Assembly (NCBI GenBank): GCA_030248195.1
Contig: JASAND010006847.1
Span: 62,001-126,000, forward strand
Direction: 5' to 3'
DNA: 64,000 nucleotides
DNA from: Trissonchulus latispiculum
Taxonomy: Eukaryota; Nematoda; Enoplea; Enoplida; Ironidae
This document shows positions 52,830-63,576 of the stretch, in pieces. Numbering within the stretch: the first letter of the stretch is position 1; the number at the start of each line of letters is the position of its first letter. The notes beneath the pieces were generated by a model. It ran no database searches. It was not told the DNA's origin and saw only the letters and a program-made list of their open reading frames with translations. Position numbers and translations under genes: made by a program.

Positions 52830-53281
52830 AGGCATCCAGTTGACAATCTTCAGTCAGTGCCATTTTGTTCTGCGTATGAAAAATCCTCAAGCAACCCTCA
52901 CCTTCTGTGTGGTTTCTATCCTTCAACTGGAGGTTCTCCGATGGTCCGACTTCCTATCCGCACTGGACTTCACGGTTCACCCCTATGAGAGTTATTGAGA
53001 CATCGGCAGCAACCGATGACCGTGTGTTGTTGTTCAATAGGACTGAACTGCAAGCCATTGCGACGGCTTATGGCATTGAAGTGACTCTGCGGTAACCTTA
53101 TGTGTCCGGGAAGAACGCGTTTTCTGCCGGCACAGGAGCGCTTTGTCCCAGTTTGGGTCGTACTAAAAACGGCTCCTATATGGATACGTCCATGCTCGTC
53201 CACTATGAACCTGACACGGATGTGATTGAAATCGCGGTGCGTATCCCCAGCCTGGAGTCCTCGAGGTATCTCCTAAGGTAA

Positions 53282-53760
53282 TGTATATTCGGTGTGGAAT
53301 ACTATTCTAAATTCATCTTTTTCTTTCCTTTTCAAGTTATGGAAATTTCATTGTTGAACGCTACATGCAAATTAATGGCTAGCTACGGGACTAGTCTGTA
53401 AACACGCATACACTATTGAATTCAAACATAGAGTCTGTGTTGGTTAGGCGTTAGTTATAAGTGGTTGGGTTCGGGGATTTACAGCACTTTTCGAGTGGCA
53501 GCTGAGACATATATAATTAGTTTATTTTCTGTGAAATTTATTGCGAAGTTTGGTTGCTCTGTTTGATTATCCGTGCTTCAGAGATGTGTAAAGTTGTGTC
53601 ATAGTTTTTTAATAAAGTAATCGTGTTCAAATGTCGAGTAATATTTGTCGTGGATAGGCACGAGAGGAGAGTTCAGGCATACACTACCGAGCTTGTGAAC
53701 CTGCAGAAAGTTAACCAATTTTTATTTAGCACTACATCAAAATAGTTCTTTATTTTTACA
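53282..53760 (+). repeat. Putative LTR of a further inserted element
   Basis: Starts TGTATATTCGG and ends TTTTTACA. Four bases later the sequence TGGCGACCGTTTCATGCGG (from 53765) looks like a primer binding site, and a gag frame follows. No second copy was seen in the window, so this would be a truncated element. The left limit is a guess. Confidence 0.4.
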
Positions 53761-53894
53761 AAACTGGCGACCGTTTCATGCGGTAAATGCCTAAACGTTT
53801 TTCTCCTTATACTCGTGCCAGATCAAAACTGCAAAAAGAGTTTTCTTTTTAAAATTTGCCTGCTTTTCAGGCACCTTCAGTTGACGATTTTTTG

Positions 53895-56240
53895 ATGTCT
53901 CAGACTGCCATCTCCTGTCATTTGGGGGGCGGGGGAGATCACCCCCAACCCAGTAGCAGTTTAGAGGGAGGGGGGACTCCGCGTCCATCGTTGTCTGGGC
54001 TGGGTCGGGGTTCGCTCCGTCCCTTCCCAGTGGCCCCAACACCCAGTCCTTCTACTGTATTTGTGCAAAATTTTCAAACTTTGGGGGTGGGACGGGGGAA
54101 GTTCTCCGGGGGCTATTATGCCGCCCAGCTGGGTCGGCGTCATGATGCGGTTGCCGTGTCAGAATCTTATCCTATCCTTGATCCAAATGCCTATCCGCAC
54201 TATTTGTCTTCAAAGACGGTAGCTCATACCGATTCGCATGATGTCATTGCTCAACATGCCGTGGTCCCACCTGGCCCGGGCTCCTCGGTCCCTGTGCTGC
54301 CTCAGAACCCGGTTCGGATCCCCGTTGCGAGTGCCGGCCAGGGTCCGGGAGGAGCCTACCAGGGGCCACAGGTGCAACATTTGGCTCCAAATTATGGAAT
54401 TCCAGAGGGACAGCCTACGAGATTCATATCTTCACCGCCTAGCCTTGTTCTCTCGCCTCATCCGTATCCAGATTATCCGACCCCTGCCACAGTGTATGCC
54501 ACGGATACCTCTGTGGCTAAGCACGATGCCTCTCTCTACCGGATGTATATGGATATTCTCCGAGATCTACCACGATTTGACCCAGACAAGATGTATTTTG
54601 AGGACTGGCTCCCAAATTTCAAGGCGGCCGCTACGATTCATCAGATCCCATACGAAAAGTGGGCAAGACTGTTGTTTCAAAAATTAAGCGGTAAGGCCTT
54701 GATTTATGTGTCCCGTTGCGGACCCAGAGTGACTGACAGTTTTGACGGTTTTGTTAGTTTATTGAAATCCCAATTCCCTCGTCCTCAAATATCAATTCGG
54801 GAAAGATACATATGTTTTGCAAAGCGGTGTCAGCGTCCTGGTGAGTCGGTTCGTTCATATATTTCGGAATTACAGGCGCAAGCTTTGGAAATTTGGCCAG
54901 ATGATCCCTTGGAACGTGAACAACAATGCGTACAACAACTGTTTGCTGGCATTGCCGACAAAACATATGTTAGCGCCTTAGCACCGTTGTTTGTTAGTCA
55001 GTCACCTGCAATGGATCAAATCTTACGTTTAATTGATAAATTGGACTCCCGCGACTCAAACTGCTTGGATCTGGACAGTGTTTTCTATGCGACGCCGCCC
55101 TATCAAGTGTTTGCGGAAGACATGGCTCAAGGAGGCCCCGTGCTCCCATCTAAAGTTTCGAAACTTGTTCCAGAAAATCCGAAGGATCCTGTGGGTGTAT
55201 CTGGCATGGAAATACGGGACATAAAGAATTGGGTCGAACAGCAAATTCAGGAAAAATTACAGGCGTGGGAGGAGGAACGAAAGAAAAAGTTGGGCTTTCC
55301 GTGTAAATTTTGCAAGCGTAGGGGGCATCCTTCCGAAAAATGTTGGGATAAATACCCGTTTCGTGCCCCTCCTGATTATAAAGCCCGTCCCTTGCCAATT
55401 GGGTTGCATTACTCAGAGGGCCACTCCCGTTATGGCCATGCCCCTAAATTTCAGCAACAGTATTATCAGGCCGCACCTCCATTGGCGCATTATGGCTGGT
55501 CGGCATACGTACATCCACAACACATGGTTCAGGCTCCAGTGGTTCCTGTGGGGGTGGGACCTTGGGGTTCCAATGCAGGTTTTGCTGGCGCTTCCCCTCA
55601 GACCACCCAAAATTGTGTGCAAAATAATCCTACCCCAAAACAGGCTACACAGGTGGTTGCTCCTTTTCGTGTGGGGATGATTGAAACTTTTTCCGAACCC
55701 CAAAACAGTTCAAAAGAGGGGGTAAGCCTCCAGTTGCCTATTCAGCCAGATTATTCTGACGATTTGCCGCTGGTCCCGTTGGGTTCTGCTGAGAATAAGG
55801 AAGTTTGTATACAGGAAGCGCAGGAAAGTCAGTCCTCTCCCTTACCGTCAAGGAATCTGTCCAAACCTCTACTGGAGACCCGTCCTGGGAAGTTGGCTCG
55901 AGGAGGACCGGATCAGGATTCTGGCCCTTCCGAAGGCTGCTTTCCCAAGGAACTGCCCCGTGGGGAACCGGAGGTGGACTCTGGCCCTCCCGTGGAGGAT
56001 ACAGGGAAGTCGATTGGCCAGGCAGAGTGGCATGGGGGAGAGAATGCCTCTACATCACCCACAGCAGTGAAATCTATTGCTACAAAATTTTACCAGGACT
56101 ATGAACGATTTTTTCTTTTAAATTTTATACCTATTTTCCTATTGTATGCACTTTGTTGTTGCCTAAAAAGTTTCCACCGCCACAGTCGACCCCCCTCGCC
56201 CTATTTTTTGTTGATTTTCCCTACCTACGACTTTGGGTGA
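53895..56240 (+). CDS. Intact retrotransposon Gag inside element 4
   Basis: About 781 codons from the first ATG at 53895; the frame is open from 53856, after a CTTTTCAG that could be a splice acceptor. A Gly/Pro-rich N-terminus precedes a Gag capsid-like region near residues 220-390 (WARLLFQKLSGKALIYVS, GESVRSYISELQAQALEIWP). A CCHC knuckle (CKFCKRRGHPSEKC) lies near 480, followed by a Pro/Gln-rich part and a hydrophobic C-terminal segment (FLLNFIPIFLLYALCCC). It is the only long intact frame in an otherwise broken element. It probably arrived with a later insertion or has been kept by selection. No protease or RT follows. Confidence 0.75.
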   Translation: MSQTAISCHLGGGGDHPQPSSSLEGGGTPRPSLSGLGRGSLRPFPVAPTPSPSTVFVQNFQTLGVGRGKFSGGYYAAQLGRRHDAVAVSESYPILDPNAYPHYLSSKTVAHTDSHDVIAQHAVVPPGPGSSVPVLPQNPVRIPVASAGQGPGGAYQGPQVQHLAPNYGIPEGQPTRFISSPPSLVLSPHPYPDYPTPATVYATDTSVAKHDASLYRMYMDILRDLPRFDPDKMYFEDWLPNFKAAATIHQIPYEKWARLLFQKLSGKALIYVSRCGPRVTDSFDGFVSLLKSQFPRPQISIRERYICFAKRCQRPGESVRSYISELQAQALEIWPDDPLEREQQCVQQLFAGIADKTYVSALAPLFVSQSPAMDQILRLIDKLDSRDSNCLDLDSVFYATPPYQVFAEDMAQGGPVLPSKVSKLVPENPKDPVGVSGMEIRDIKNWVEQQIQEKLQAWEEERKKKLGFPCKFCKRRGHPSEKCWDKYPFRAPPDYKARPLPIGLHYSEGHSRYGHAPKFQQQYYQAAPPLAHYGWSAYVHPQHMVQAPVVPVGVGPWGSNAGFAGASPQTTQNCVQNNPTPKQATQVVAPFRVGMIETFSEPQNSSKEGVSLQLPIQPDYSDDLPLVPLGSAENKEVCIQEAQESQSSPLPSRNLSKPLLETRPGKLARGGPDQDSGPSEGCFPKELPRGEPEVDSGPPVEDTGKSIGQAEWHGGENASTSPTAVKSIATKFYQDYERFFLLNFIPIFLLYALCCCLKSFHRHSRPPSPYFLLIFPTYDFG

Positions 56241-56385
56241 AAAATCTACTTTTACAATTTTACTATCCATTATCCCTATCCATTATTGTCTATGTGCATT
56301 GTATGTTATAAATTGTAGTATTTTCTTATTTCAGCTTACATTTTTGTTTATTTTAGCATCCTGGAACTTTTTCCATTCTAGATTT

Positions 56386-57008
56386 GGAGTGGCAGGCAGA
56401 TCCTGTATACAGGCTTCTGTTCGATCGCGTTAGGTTCAACCGGAGGATCCTCAGGAATTGGTGCTCCTGAAAAAGCTTCGGCCAATCTACTTCATCCAAG
56501 ACGTATTGCTGACTCGATGGCGTCTTGATGAGAGGTGCCGTCGTCGGGGTAATGCCTTCAAGGTCATTGCGACCCCTCATTGCTATCGTGAAATGATGGA
56601 TGAGGTACGTTCTGGCTTCATGGTTGGCGGTAACCGCAGCCATAATGCCGCCAACGCGAGTTTAACTCTGCGCTATTACTGGTCGGCGATTACTGGTCGA
56701 CGACGACGATCTCGCCGAATACATTCGCGCATCTAAGGTATGTGCCAAAGTCAATCCAGGACCCTTGCGTCCGCAGGCTGGATTGCAAAATGACATTCGT
56801 GTTAACCGTCCCCCCGAACTGGTCAGTCTTCATGTTACGCATTCCATGAAAACCCCGACGCTACGTGGTAATACGTGCATTCTTGTAATCGTGGATCACT
56901 TTACCCGGTATGCAGACGCCTTTGCTATGCCTAACGAAACTGCTGAGACGGTAGCCTATTATTGCTTTTGGGTAGTTATTGGGCGTGTCCTCTCATTTCT
57001 TATCTGAC
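56386..57008 (+). pseudogene. Integrase remnant of element 4
   Basis: Frames at 56458-56736 and 56765-57007 together read an integrase zinc region (YREMMDEVRSGFMVGGNRSH ... LTLRYYW) and the start of the core (TPTLRGNTCILVIVDHFTRY, ADAFAMPNETAETVAYY). The first core Asp position is mutated (SLHVTHSM where a D and GP are expected), and frame changes occur between and after the parts. Confidence 0.8.
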
Positions 57009-60000
57009 CGTGGGACGAACTTCTCGTCGTAACTATTTACCGCTCCTGGAGAGCATAGTGGATCGAGCTGCAACTCTCGAATAATATCGACGGTCAAAAC
57101 GACCACCCTGCACCATACGTGTGTGCGCAGCACGTGGTCTGGGGGTCTTTCGAGCAGAAAAAGCTGGTTGGCCTTGCCAACCTGATCCTCTGCTAGCCAC
57201 TAATGCTGGTTGATTATGCGCAACACAACAGGAGGAGCCTCTTCCGGCTTTGCGCCACCGATTTTGGCCAAAAATGATGATGCGAAAATGCCAGAAGTCA
57301 CCTTGAAAATCCAGAAGACTGAAGCTCAGCCCGATCGTGGAAGCTTGCTGGGCGATTGAATGAAGCCACATCTTGTTAGTCCTGTCAAGAACCAGGCTTT
57401 ACGCCACAATAAGAAATATGGTAGGATCTAGACTTGCCAGGCACTACGCCTTTAGGGCTATTTCAGTCACTGTGTGTCTATACGTATGTGTGGGGTTTTG
57501 CTGATCACTCAAACTCGCACTTGCTTGATTTGCACTTTTTTTGGGTTAGGGTACTGATGTATAACATTTATGTCTTGCATGAGCAACGCTGTTGCTTATA
57601 CCCACTATTCCAATTTTTCTGTGCATCACTTACGTATGTGCTACACCTTTTTAGTTAACCCTAATTGGATGTCTAGTCTGCACGTTTTCTTCACTGTTTT
57701 CAGATCTGGGCCGACTTCACATTAGTTTCTTGACGGAAGTTTCTGGAACACTTTATCCTTCCTGTTTCTCTACTCTACTCTTATGGCTGGTACTCCGTCA
57801 TTATCAGTCGTCTCTGTGCATTTACACTAGAATTGCGAACAATCAGTATCGACGAGAAGTCTACCCTGGCCCCTATGGCATTCAATGGCCCATGGACCCT
57901 ATTAACTTGACCAGCTACCCGTCACTATTGGTCTCGTTACGGTCGACGAGGAACTGTTGGGTCACATGCCATTGGAACTGGCGCCAGCTTATTCTCTGGC
58001 CTTATCTGGACGCTTCGTGCTTTCCAGTATCCCCTTCAGCCAATACGGTTACGTCAAGGACTGTTTGGGTCTCGCCTCGTTTATCCGGTGGCATGTCATT
58101 ACTGGTGGGTCTCTTTGGCCGAGGGACCTTCCTACGCCTCCGACCAGTACTGTTCCGGAGGCTCCCGGCATGTCGCTACGAGCTGATGACAGGGGCAGGC
58201 CGGCTCGTGAGCGTGTGGGCACTCCATCTAAGCCTACTATCTCTAGCCACGGAGCTCAGCCAGTCCGGACCCGGCTGAGTTACCAATGACTAGAACCTTT
58301 GACGCCTCCAGGTCGGAGCAGCGAGCCTAGTGGTCGATATTAGCCTGAGGTGATGGCGGTATGCTGGGACTTGCGAAGTACCCCAGTGCGGGCACTCACG
58401 TGAAGAAGGCTGCATCATCACCTTTTTCATCCGGTCAACAGGACATTCAGGCTTTGGCGGGTATGCCTGATGGCTTTTAGCCTAATCCTTTTGGCAGGAT
58501 TCTATCCCCACATCTATGGACTTAAGTGTCCGTTTCGATGTACGCAAATCGTCAGTTGAGCCATGCTCCTGGCCTTTTGTTTCATTTCATTCTATCATTT
58601 TCTATCGTCCTTGCGACTCCAACGTTTAGCACCTTGTCAGGCTATGTCGATTATTGAACATTCTGGTCCACTTTACCGATTCATATTCCATCCAATTCAG
58701 CGATGACTCCAGCTCACGATGCTCGCTGTTGAACATTTCGTTACTTTCTTCAGACATCGAGTATGCCATCATAGTGGTTTGCTTTCTGGCATTCCATTGG
58801 TGATCAGTTTGCTTCCATGACATCGTCACCAACTGAAACGGCATCACAGTTTCAACCACGAACAGGAAGACCCGGTCAGAGCGACCAAAGTGAACTGATC
58901 TCTGACGCTGATGCTCGATCTTCTTTTCGCATTCCGAAAATCAATGCGCCAAAACCATAATCGGAACTATATGTAACCAGATACTTGATGTATCTTACAG
59001 ATATCGTAATTTTTGCCTGCTTGGTGTTCTTCAGCGGAGTCAGCGGCACGAACACAGTGGACATGAACAATCCACTACAGTGCTAGAATGGGCAACTCGC
59101 CTCACTTCTGTGCCTTCGTCCCATGAGGAATCTCTCTTCAAACACGCGGACCTGCACTTGCTGGAGCAGTGTGGGTGAGCTGTGAATCGCCTGCTTTGCA
59201 TTCTGCTGTACTCCAGTGCAACATAAGTACAGTCCTACGTGCCCTTACGGCGTTGGCAACATGTCGAGCCCGGAAGTTAACTAACGAACTCACCATATTA
59301 CGCTTCCTGGGGCCCATTCATTTTAACATTGACTGTTAATTGACAATTTTATGAACTATATTAATTATGGGTAACCTTTTTACAACACATCGTTGGAGGC
59401 ATGTCGTCTCGTTTCGACCTCGGCGGTGGTTTTGGTCCCTGCTACAACTTCTTGGAAGGCAGTAGAAACTATAATCTGATTTCTTGGGTAACTTCAAACG
59501 GACCATCCATCTTCTGATTGCTGGGATTAATGGATTACTATTTCTTTCCGTGATTTCTCACTAACTCTGAAGGGCAATACGCTTTGGCAGCCAGTCTGAC
59601 ATCCTGGACTCAGAGCAGCTAAGGTAGATCCTACTCCATTCACGCCTACCGCACCTACTGCCTACTGCAAAAGGGATCTGGACAAAAAATCACCACAAGT
59701 ACCATCTGAAGCTTCAACTTTGTGACTTTTTATATTATGTTGCAAACTTTGTCGATCAATAATTGCATTTCGAATTTTTTGTATGTTTGTTTTTCTAATC
59801 ACAGGGTAAACCCCATTATTTGCTTGTTTTGTTAGTTCTTTGTTTGTTCTTATTTTCTCTTTTTGGATTATATATATGTATTTTGTTTTTGTAGTCTTTC
59901 TTTAATTCTGGTATATATTTAATGTGTCTTAAACTTTGTATATACTTGTAATATCTTTAATTTCTTCGTATTCTCAATCATGTCATAATATTACATCTAC

Positions 60001-60526
60001 TAGTTTCAAGCTCAAGCAACTATGTATTGTACCATTATGGTCTATGCCATTGTGACTGTGCTGATTTCCTAGATTACGGTACTTGCCAGTCTTTGGTTCT
60101 TTTGGACCTTCTGTATTGCTATTGCTATGGGAATACTTAGGGATTTGGGTTATGTATTTTACTCCCTTAGGGTACCTACCTTACGGTAATGTGGTTCTAA
60201 ATCTTAAGTTACTTACTCAAGGTACTTATCCTTTATTAATTTCTTGTTTCCTATTATTATTATTATTATTACTATACTTATAACCACATCCGTATGAAAT
60301 ATATTCCTAAGGAGAGACCTCCATCTCTCCTAGTACCCCTTGAGTGTAACCGGAAGTATTACCATAATTTTTTCTTTGCCAGCAGTACGCTATTGTATAC
60401 TGGTTTTCTTTTCTATTAGAAATTTAAAAATTTGTTCCTCTGTTTTTATGTATTTTGCTTTATTAGTGATAATATTTTATTTGGAGATGATCCTCGCAGG
60501 AGCTCGTCATGGGAGCCCTGGGGAGA
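57009..60526 (+). other. 3' part of element 4, no gene recognised
   Basis: Broken frames without recognised domains to about 59300, then AT-rich untranslated-type sequence to the polypurine tract. It contains a (TTA)n run at 60253-60272. Confidence 0.45.
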
Positions 60527-61010
60527 TGTAGTGTATATGCATATGTGTATGCGGGGTGTTTACATTTTTGTTGCGCCTGCAGACTAATTTGCATATTGTC
60601 TGCAGACACTTCCGTTTGCTTACATTTGTGAGTCAGTGTTGCTTGTGTCTGTCTTGTGGGACAGTCGGGTGTACCCGACTGCTCCCTTGTCTCCTCCAGT
60701 GTGTTGCCTTTGCGCTTATGTCTTCCGCAGGTATGTCGGCCAGAGGGCCATTATATTGTGTGCTTGTTATAACTTGTATGCGTGTGTGTAGTGTACCGGC
60801 CATGCGCCTATATTTATAATAAATATAATTTGTATTCTGTAGTTTCTAGGGTTGTTAGGTTTAGTCTAGTTAGGTTACGTAGTATTTCTATAGAGTTATA
60901 TCTATTGGCGAGGCTCCCCCAGGACTGGCTCTCCCCAAGCCAGGTGTGTTATCCATTGTGGGCGCAATCCTAGTAGTGGCTTGCACTGTTTATTCGGCAT
61001 TCCCGCTACA
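60527..61010 (+). repeat. Element 4 3' LTR
   Basis: 484 bp, same length as 48354-48837, with about three substitutions. Confidence 0.92.
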
Positions 61011-61212
61011 CATCTGAGTTGGCAGATCAAATCAAGAGTGAATTGTAAATTTAAAGTTTATACATATTCATGTTTATATATTTCTAATCCTATGCATAAA
61101 CAAAATTATACATAACTTCATTTATACATCACCCAAATTATATATATCAAGCTTATACATAATGACTTTATACATAATGAATTTTATACATAATGAATGG
61201 ACACCCTGGAGG

Positions 61213-62094
61213 GAGAGTGCACGCAGCGTTAGAAACCGTTTTCGTACGTTTATGAACCGACATTCAAGAGGGAACCACACGCTTTGGAATTTTTGGAATC
61301 ACGTTTTAGAATCTTGTTTTACCTGGTCGCAGAACGGTTGACTTTCAGAAGTTATGAATTTAAAGACTCGGCAAAAATTCAATACTCAACGAAATTTAAT
61401 CAAAACATGTAGATGTATAGCTGCTGTCTACTTCATGCACTTAACATGGTTGGAAAACTCCCAAACTGAATCTTAATTGCACCGAAAACTTTTAAAAACA
61501 AGATTTTTAGCGTAAATTTTACACTTCCCAATAATTATAACAATATGTCGGAGTCAGTCACCACTGAATGGTTAAACAGAATATATAGAAATTGAGAAAA
61601 TTGAGAAATTTCATGGCGTTGTTTTGAGAAGTTCCGTGGGGACTGCAAAATATATATGTGAAATTCAACAAAATTGAAGATGGCCAAGAATCAGCCAAAA
61701 AGCAACCCCACCCTTCTTGTACATGCTTTTAGTGGATTACATTACAATGTTTTTTGATGTAAAATTAATGTAAATTAATGTAAAATTAATGCATTGTACT
61801 AATAATCTCATTACTAGCTATGTATTGTTACTGTCTAATGAGCAGTTAATTCTCAAGCAAGCACGTCAAAACAGTAAACCTGAAAATCATCATTGTAAAA
61901 ATGTTACGAAGTTTAATGATATTATTGTAGCTGTTATCTATAGATTGAAATAGAACTTGTCTAGATAGAAATAGAAATAGAATGAAATAGTCACTCACTA
62001 ACTGAAATAATATAATATGCTTAAAATTTACAATTGTAGAATAAGTCAGCGAAATTAATAATGAAATATAGATGCTCTTTGAAATATGTTAGCT
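61213..62094. other. Interior of TIR-A, right part
   Basis: AT-rich, no supported gene. Short direct repeats of ATGTAAATTA occur at 61760-61790. Confidence 0.4.
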
Positions 62095-62375
62095 TCATTT
62101 GTATTCATAAAATCAGGATTAAACTGGCGGATTAAATGGATTAACTTAAACTGATTAACTTAAATGGATTAAAAGTGTATTCAGAAAATACGGATTAAAC
62201 TACTTAAACGACTTAATTTAATCCGTTTAAGTTAATCCGTTTAAGTCGTGGCTCAGTTTAATCTGTTTAAATAGTTTAATCCGTGATTTTATGAATACGC
62301 GTTTTTTAATCCATTTAATCTGTTTAAGTTAATCCGTTTAAGTTAATCCATTTAATCATTTTATGAAAAGGCCCT
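62095..62375. repeat. Right subterminal array of TIR-A
   Basis: GGATTAAAC/GTTTAATCC units as at 45789-46075, in inverted orientation, ending in TTATGAAAAGGCCCT. Confidence 0.75.
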
Positions 62376-62582
62376 AAGTAATTTGAAAACGTCCAGAGTA
62401 TACGTAACGAATGAAAGACATTGTTGCCCATGAAACAGACGTCCAAGAATTCGATGTGTCGCAATCGCTACTCCTTTTTGCAGCGTGTCCGCCGGAACCA
62501 CGGGAGCTTCAGTTGGTTGGTATCAAAATTCAAAGCAGACTTAAATATGTTATTTTAGTAAATCAGTAAAATGTTAGTTTAG

Positions 62583-62762
62583 AGCCGACTGAATCTGCAA
62601 AGGAAATGGTATATTGGAGAAAATCTATACGCGGACTCGTCTATTAGGACTACTGCTTGGGAAGTGGAAGACATGATAAGACTCTGGTGGGAGGAACATT
62701 CTTTGTTTGATAATTCAACAGGAATATGTCTTATTGAAGGCAAATGTGGTCACTATACTCAG
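62583..62762 (+). CDS. CAP/SCP-family protein, fourth exon
   Basis: 60 codons in phase 0 at both ends, with TTTAG before and CAG/GTATGT after. Reads WYIGENLYADSS, then EDMIRLWWEEHSLFDNS, then GKCGHYTQ. It supplies the remaining conserved CAP residues (Glu of GEN, Glu of WWEE, His of GHYTQ). It joins without phase conflict to exon 3 (FEHSPIL) at 44935, and the combined domain has normal spacing. The next exon, expected to start with a VVW-like motif, is not in the window. The upstream limit of the exon is the least certain part. Confidence 0.85.
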
Positions 62763-62880
62763 GTATGTAGCTTTATCACATAATACTTATTAACATACGT
62801 ATTTCTGTGCCTGAAAACTTACTAGCACTATTTCCCGAAGATTTGAGCTGGGGTAGGCGGAGGTGTTTCCGGTGGTGTCT

Positions 62881-63576
62881 AAAACCAGGAACAGGAACAG
62901 GAACAGGAATAGGAACAAAGGTCTAAAACCAGGAACAGGAACAGGAACAGGAACGGGGTCTAATTTCAGGAACAGAATAAGGAACGGGGTCTAATTCCAG
63001 GAACAGGAACTGGGGTATAATTTCAGGAACAGAATCAGGAACAGGGGTCTAATTTCAGGAGCAGAATCAGGAACGGGTGTCTAATTTCAGGAACAGAATC
63101 AGGAACAGGAGTCTAATTTCAGGAACAGGAACGAAGGTCTAATTTCAGGAACAGAATCAGGAACGGGGGTCTAATTCCAGGAACAGGAACAGGGGTCTAA
63201 TTTCAGGAACAGAGTCAGGAACGGGGGTCTAATTCCAGGAACAGGGGTCTAATTTCAGGAACAGAATCAGGAACGGGGGTCTAATTCCAGGAACAGGAAC
63301 TGGGGTCTAATTTCAGGAACAGAATCAGGAACAGGGGTCTAATTTCAGGAACAGAGTCAGGAACGGGGGTCTAATTCTAGGAACAGGAACAGGGGGTTTA
63401 ATTTCAAGAACAGGGTCTAATTTCAGGAACAGGAACTGGGGTCTAATTTCAGGAACAGAATCAGGAACAGGGGTCTAATTTCAGGAACAGAGTCAGGAAC
63501 GGGGGTCTAATTCTAGGAACAGGAACAGGGGGTTTAATTTCAGGAACAGGGGTCTAATTTCAGGAACAGGAACTGG
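62881..63576. repeat. Minisatellite built on CAGGAACAG / GGGGTCTAATTTCAGG
   Basis: About 700 bp of tandem, slightly varied units combining GGAACA hexamers, GGGTCTAATT(T/C)CAGGAAC and AGAATCAGGAAC. Higher-order units of roughly 35-80 bp are visible. It starts about 120 bp after the CAP exon. Confidence 0.95.

Larger units (their letters stand above)
48354..61010 (+). mobile_element. Degenerate 12.7-kb LTR retrotransposon, element 4
   Basis: 484-bp LTRs at 48354-48837 and 60527-61010 (TGTAGTG...CGCTACA) differ at only about three positions. The purine run CTGGGGAGA lies before the right copy, so the element reads on the plus strand. The interior holds a decayed zinc knuckle near 51215, a retropepsin fragment near 52700, an inserted gag-bearing segment (53282-56300) and an integrase remnant (56386-57008). 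No RT was recognised. The target duplication is not evident. Near-identical LTRs around a dead interior suggest a defective element copied in trans. Confidence 0.85.
47714..61206. mobile_element. Inner terminal-inverted-repeat element (TIR-B), split by element 4
   Basis: Left end GGGTTGTGTATCATTATG; complement of the right end GGGTGTCCATTCATTATG. A subterminal array of about 16-bp units built on TTATGTATAA follows, 47735-47875 on the left and inverted at 61040-61196 on the right. TGGAGG flanks both sides (47708-47713 and 61207-61212). Without element 4 it is about 0.84 kb, a MITE-sized non-coding transposon. Confidence 0.75.
45789..62375. mobile_element. Outer terminal-inverted-repeat element (TIR-A), split by later insertions
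   Basis: The left end (45789) reads AGGGCCTTTTCATAACATG. The complement of the right end (62375) reads AGGGCCTTTTCATAAAATG. Beyond the tips, both ends carry about 280 bases of GGATTAA/TTAATCC units in both orientations. If the inner insertions are removed, the element is about 3.1 kb. It has no coding frame of note. No clear target duplication was found, so the two ends could belong to separate copies; their opposite orientation and matching tips make a single element likelier. Confidence 0.55.

Noticed and set aside
57730..58289. Overlapping frames of 110-182 codons in the 3' part of element 4
   Set aside because: They overlap in different registers, have no recognised motif and lie in a region where neighbouring genes are decayed.
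59230..59290. 5S rRNA-like phrase (CCCGGAAGTTAA)
   Set aside because: Only about 12 bases resemble a 5S gene; the surrounding sequence does not.
48349..61015. Target-site duplication for element 4
   Set aside because: The five bases on each side (ACAAC and CATCT) do not match, and shifting the borders by one or two bases does not help.
45780..62384. Target-site duplication for TIR-A
   Set aside because: Sequences outside the AGGGCC tips do not agree over 2 to 8 bases, so the single-element reading of TIR-A stays tentative.
62477..62515. Small extra CAP exon between exon 3 and the exon at 62583
   Set aside because: A TTTTTGCAG acceptor-like site is present, but exon 3 joins the 62583 exon in phase with normal CAP spacing, so an extra exon is not needed.
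62881..63576. CRISPR-like array
   Set aside because: Units are directly adjacent, variable and of eukaryotic minisatellite type; there are no unique spacers of constant length.
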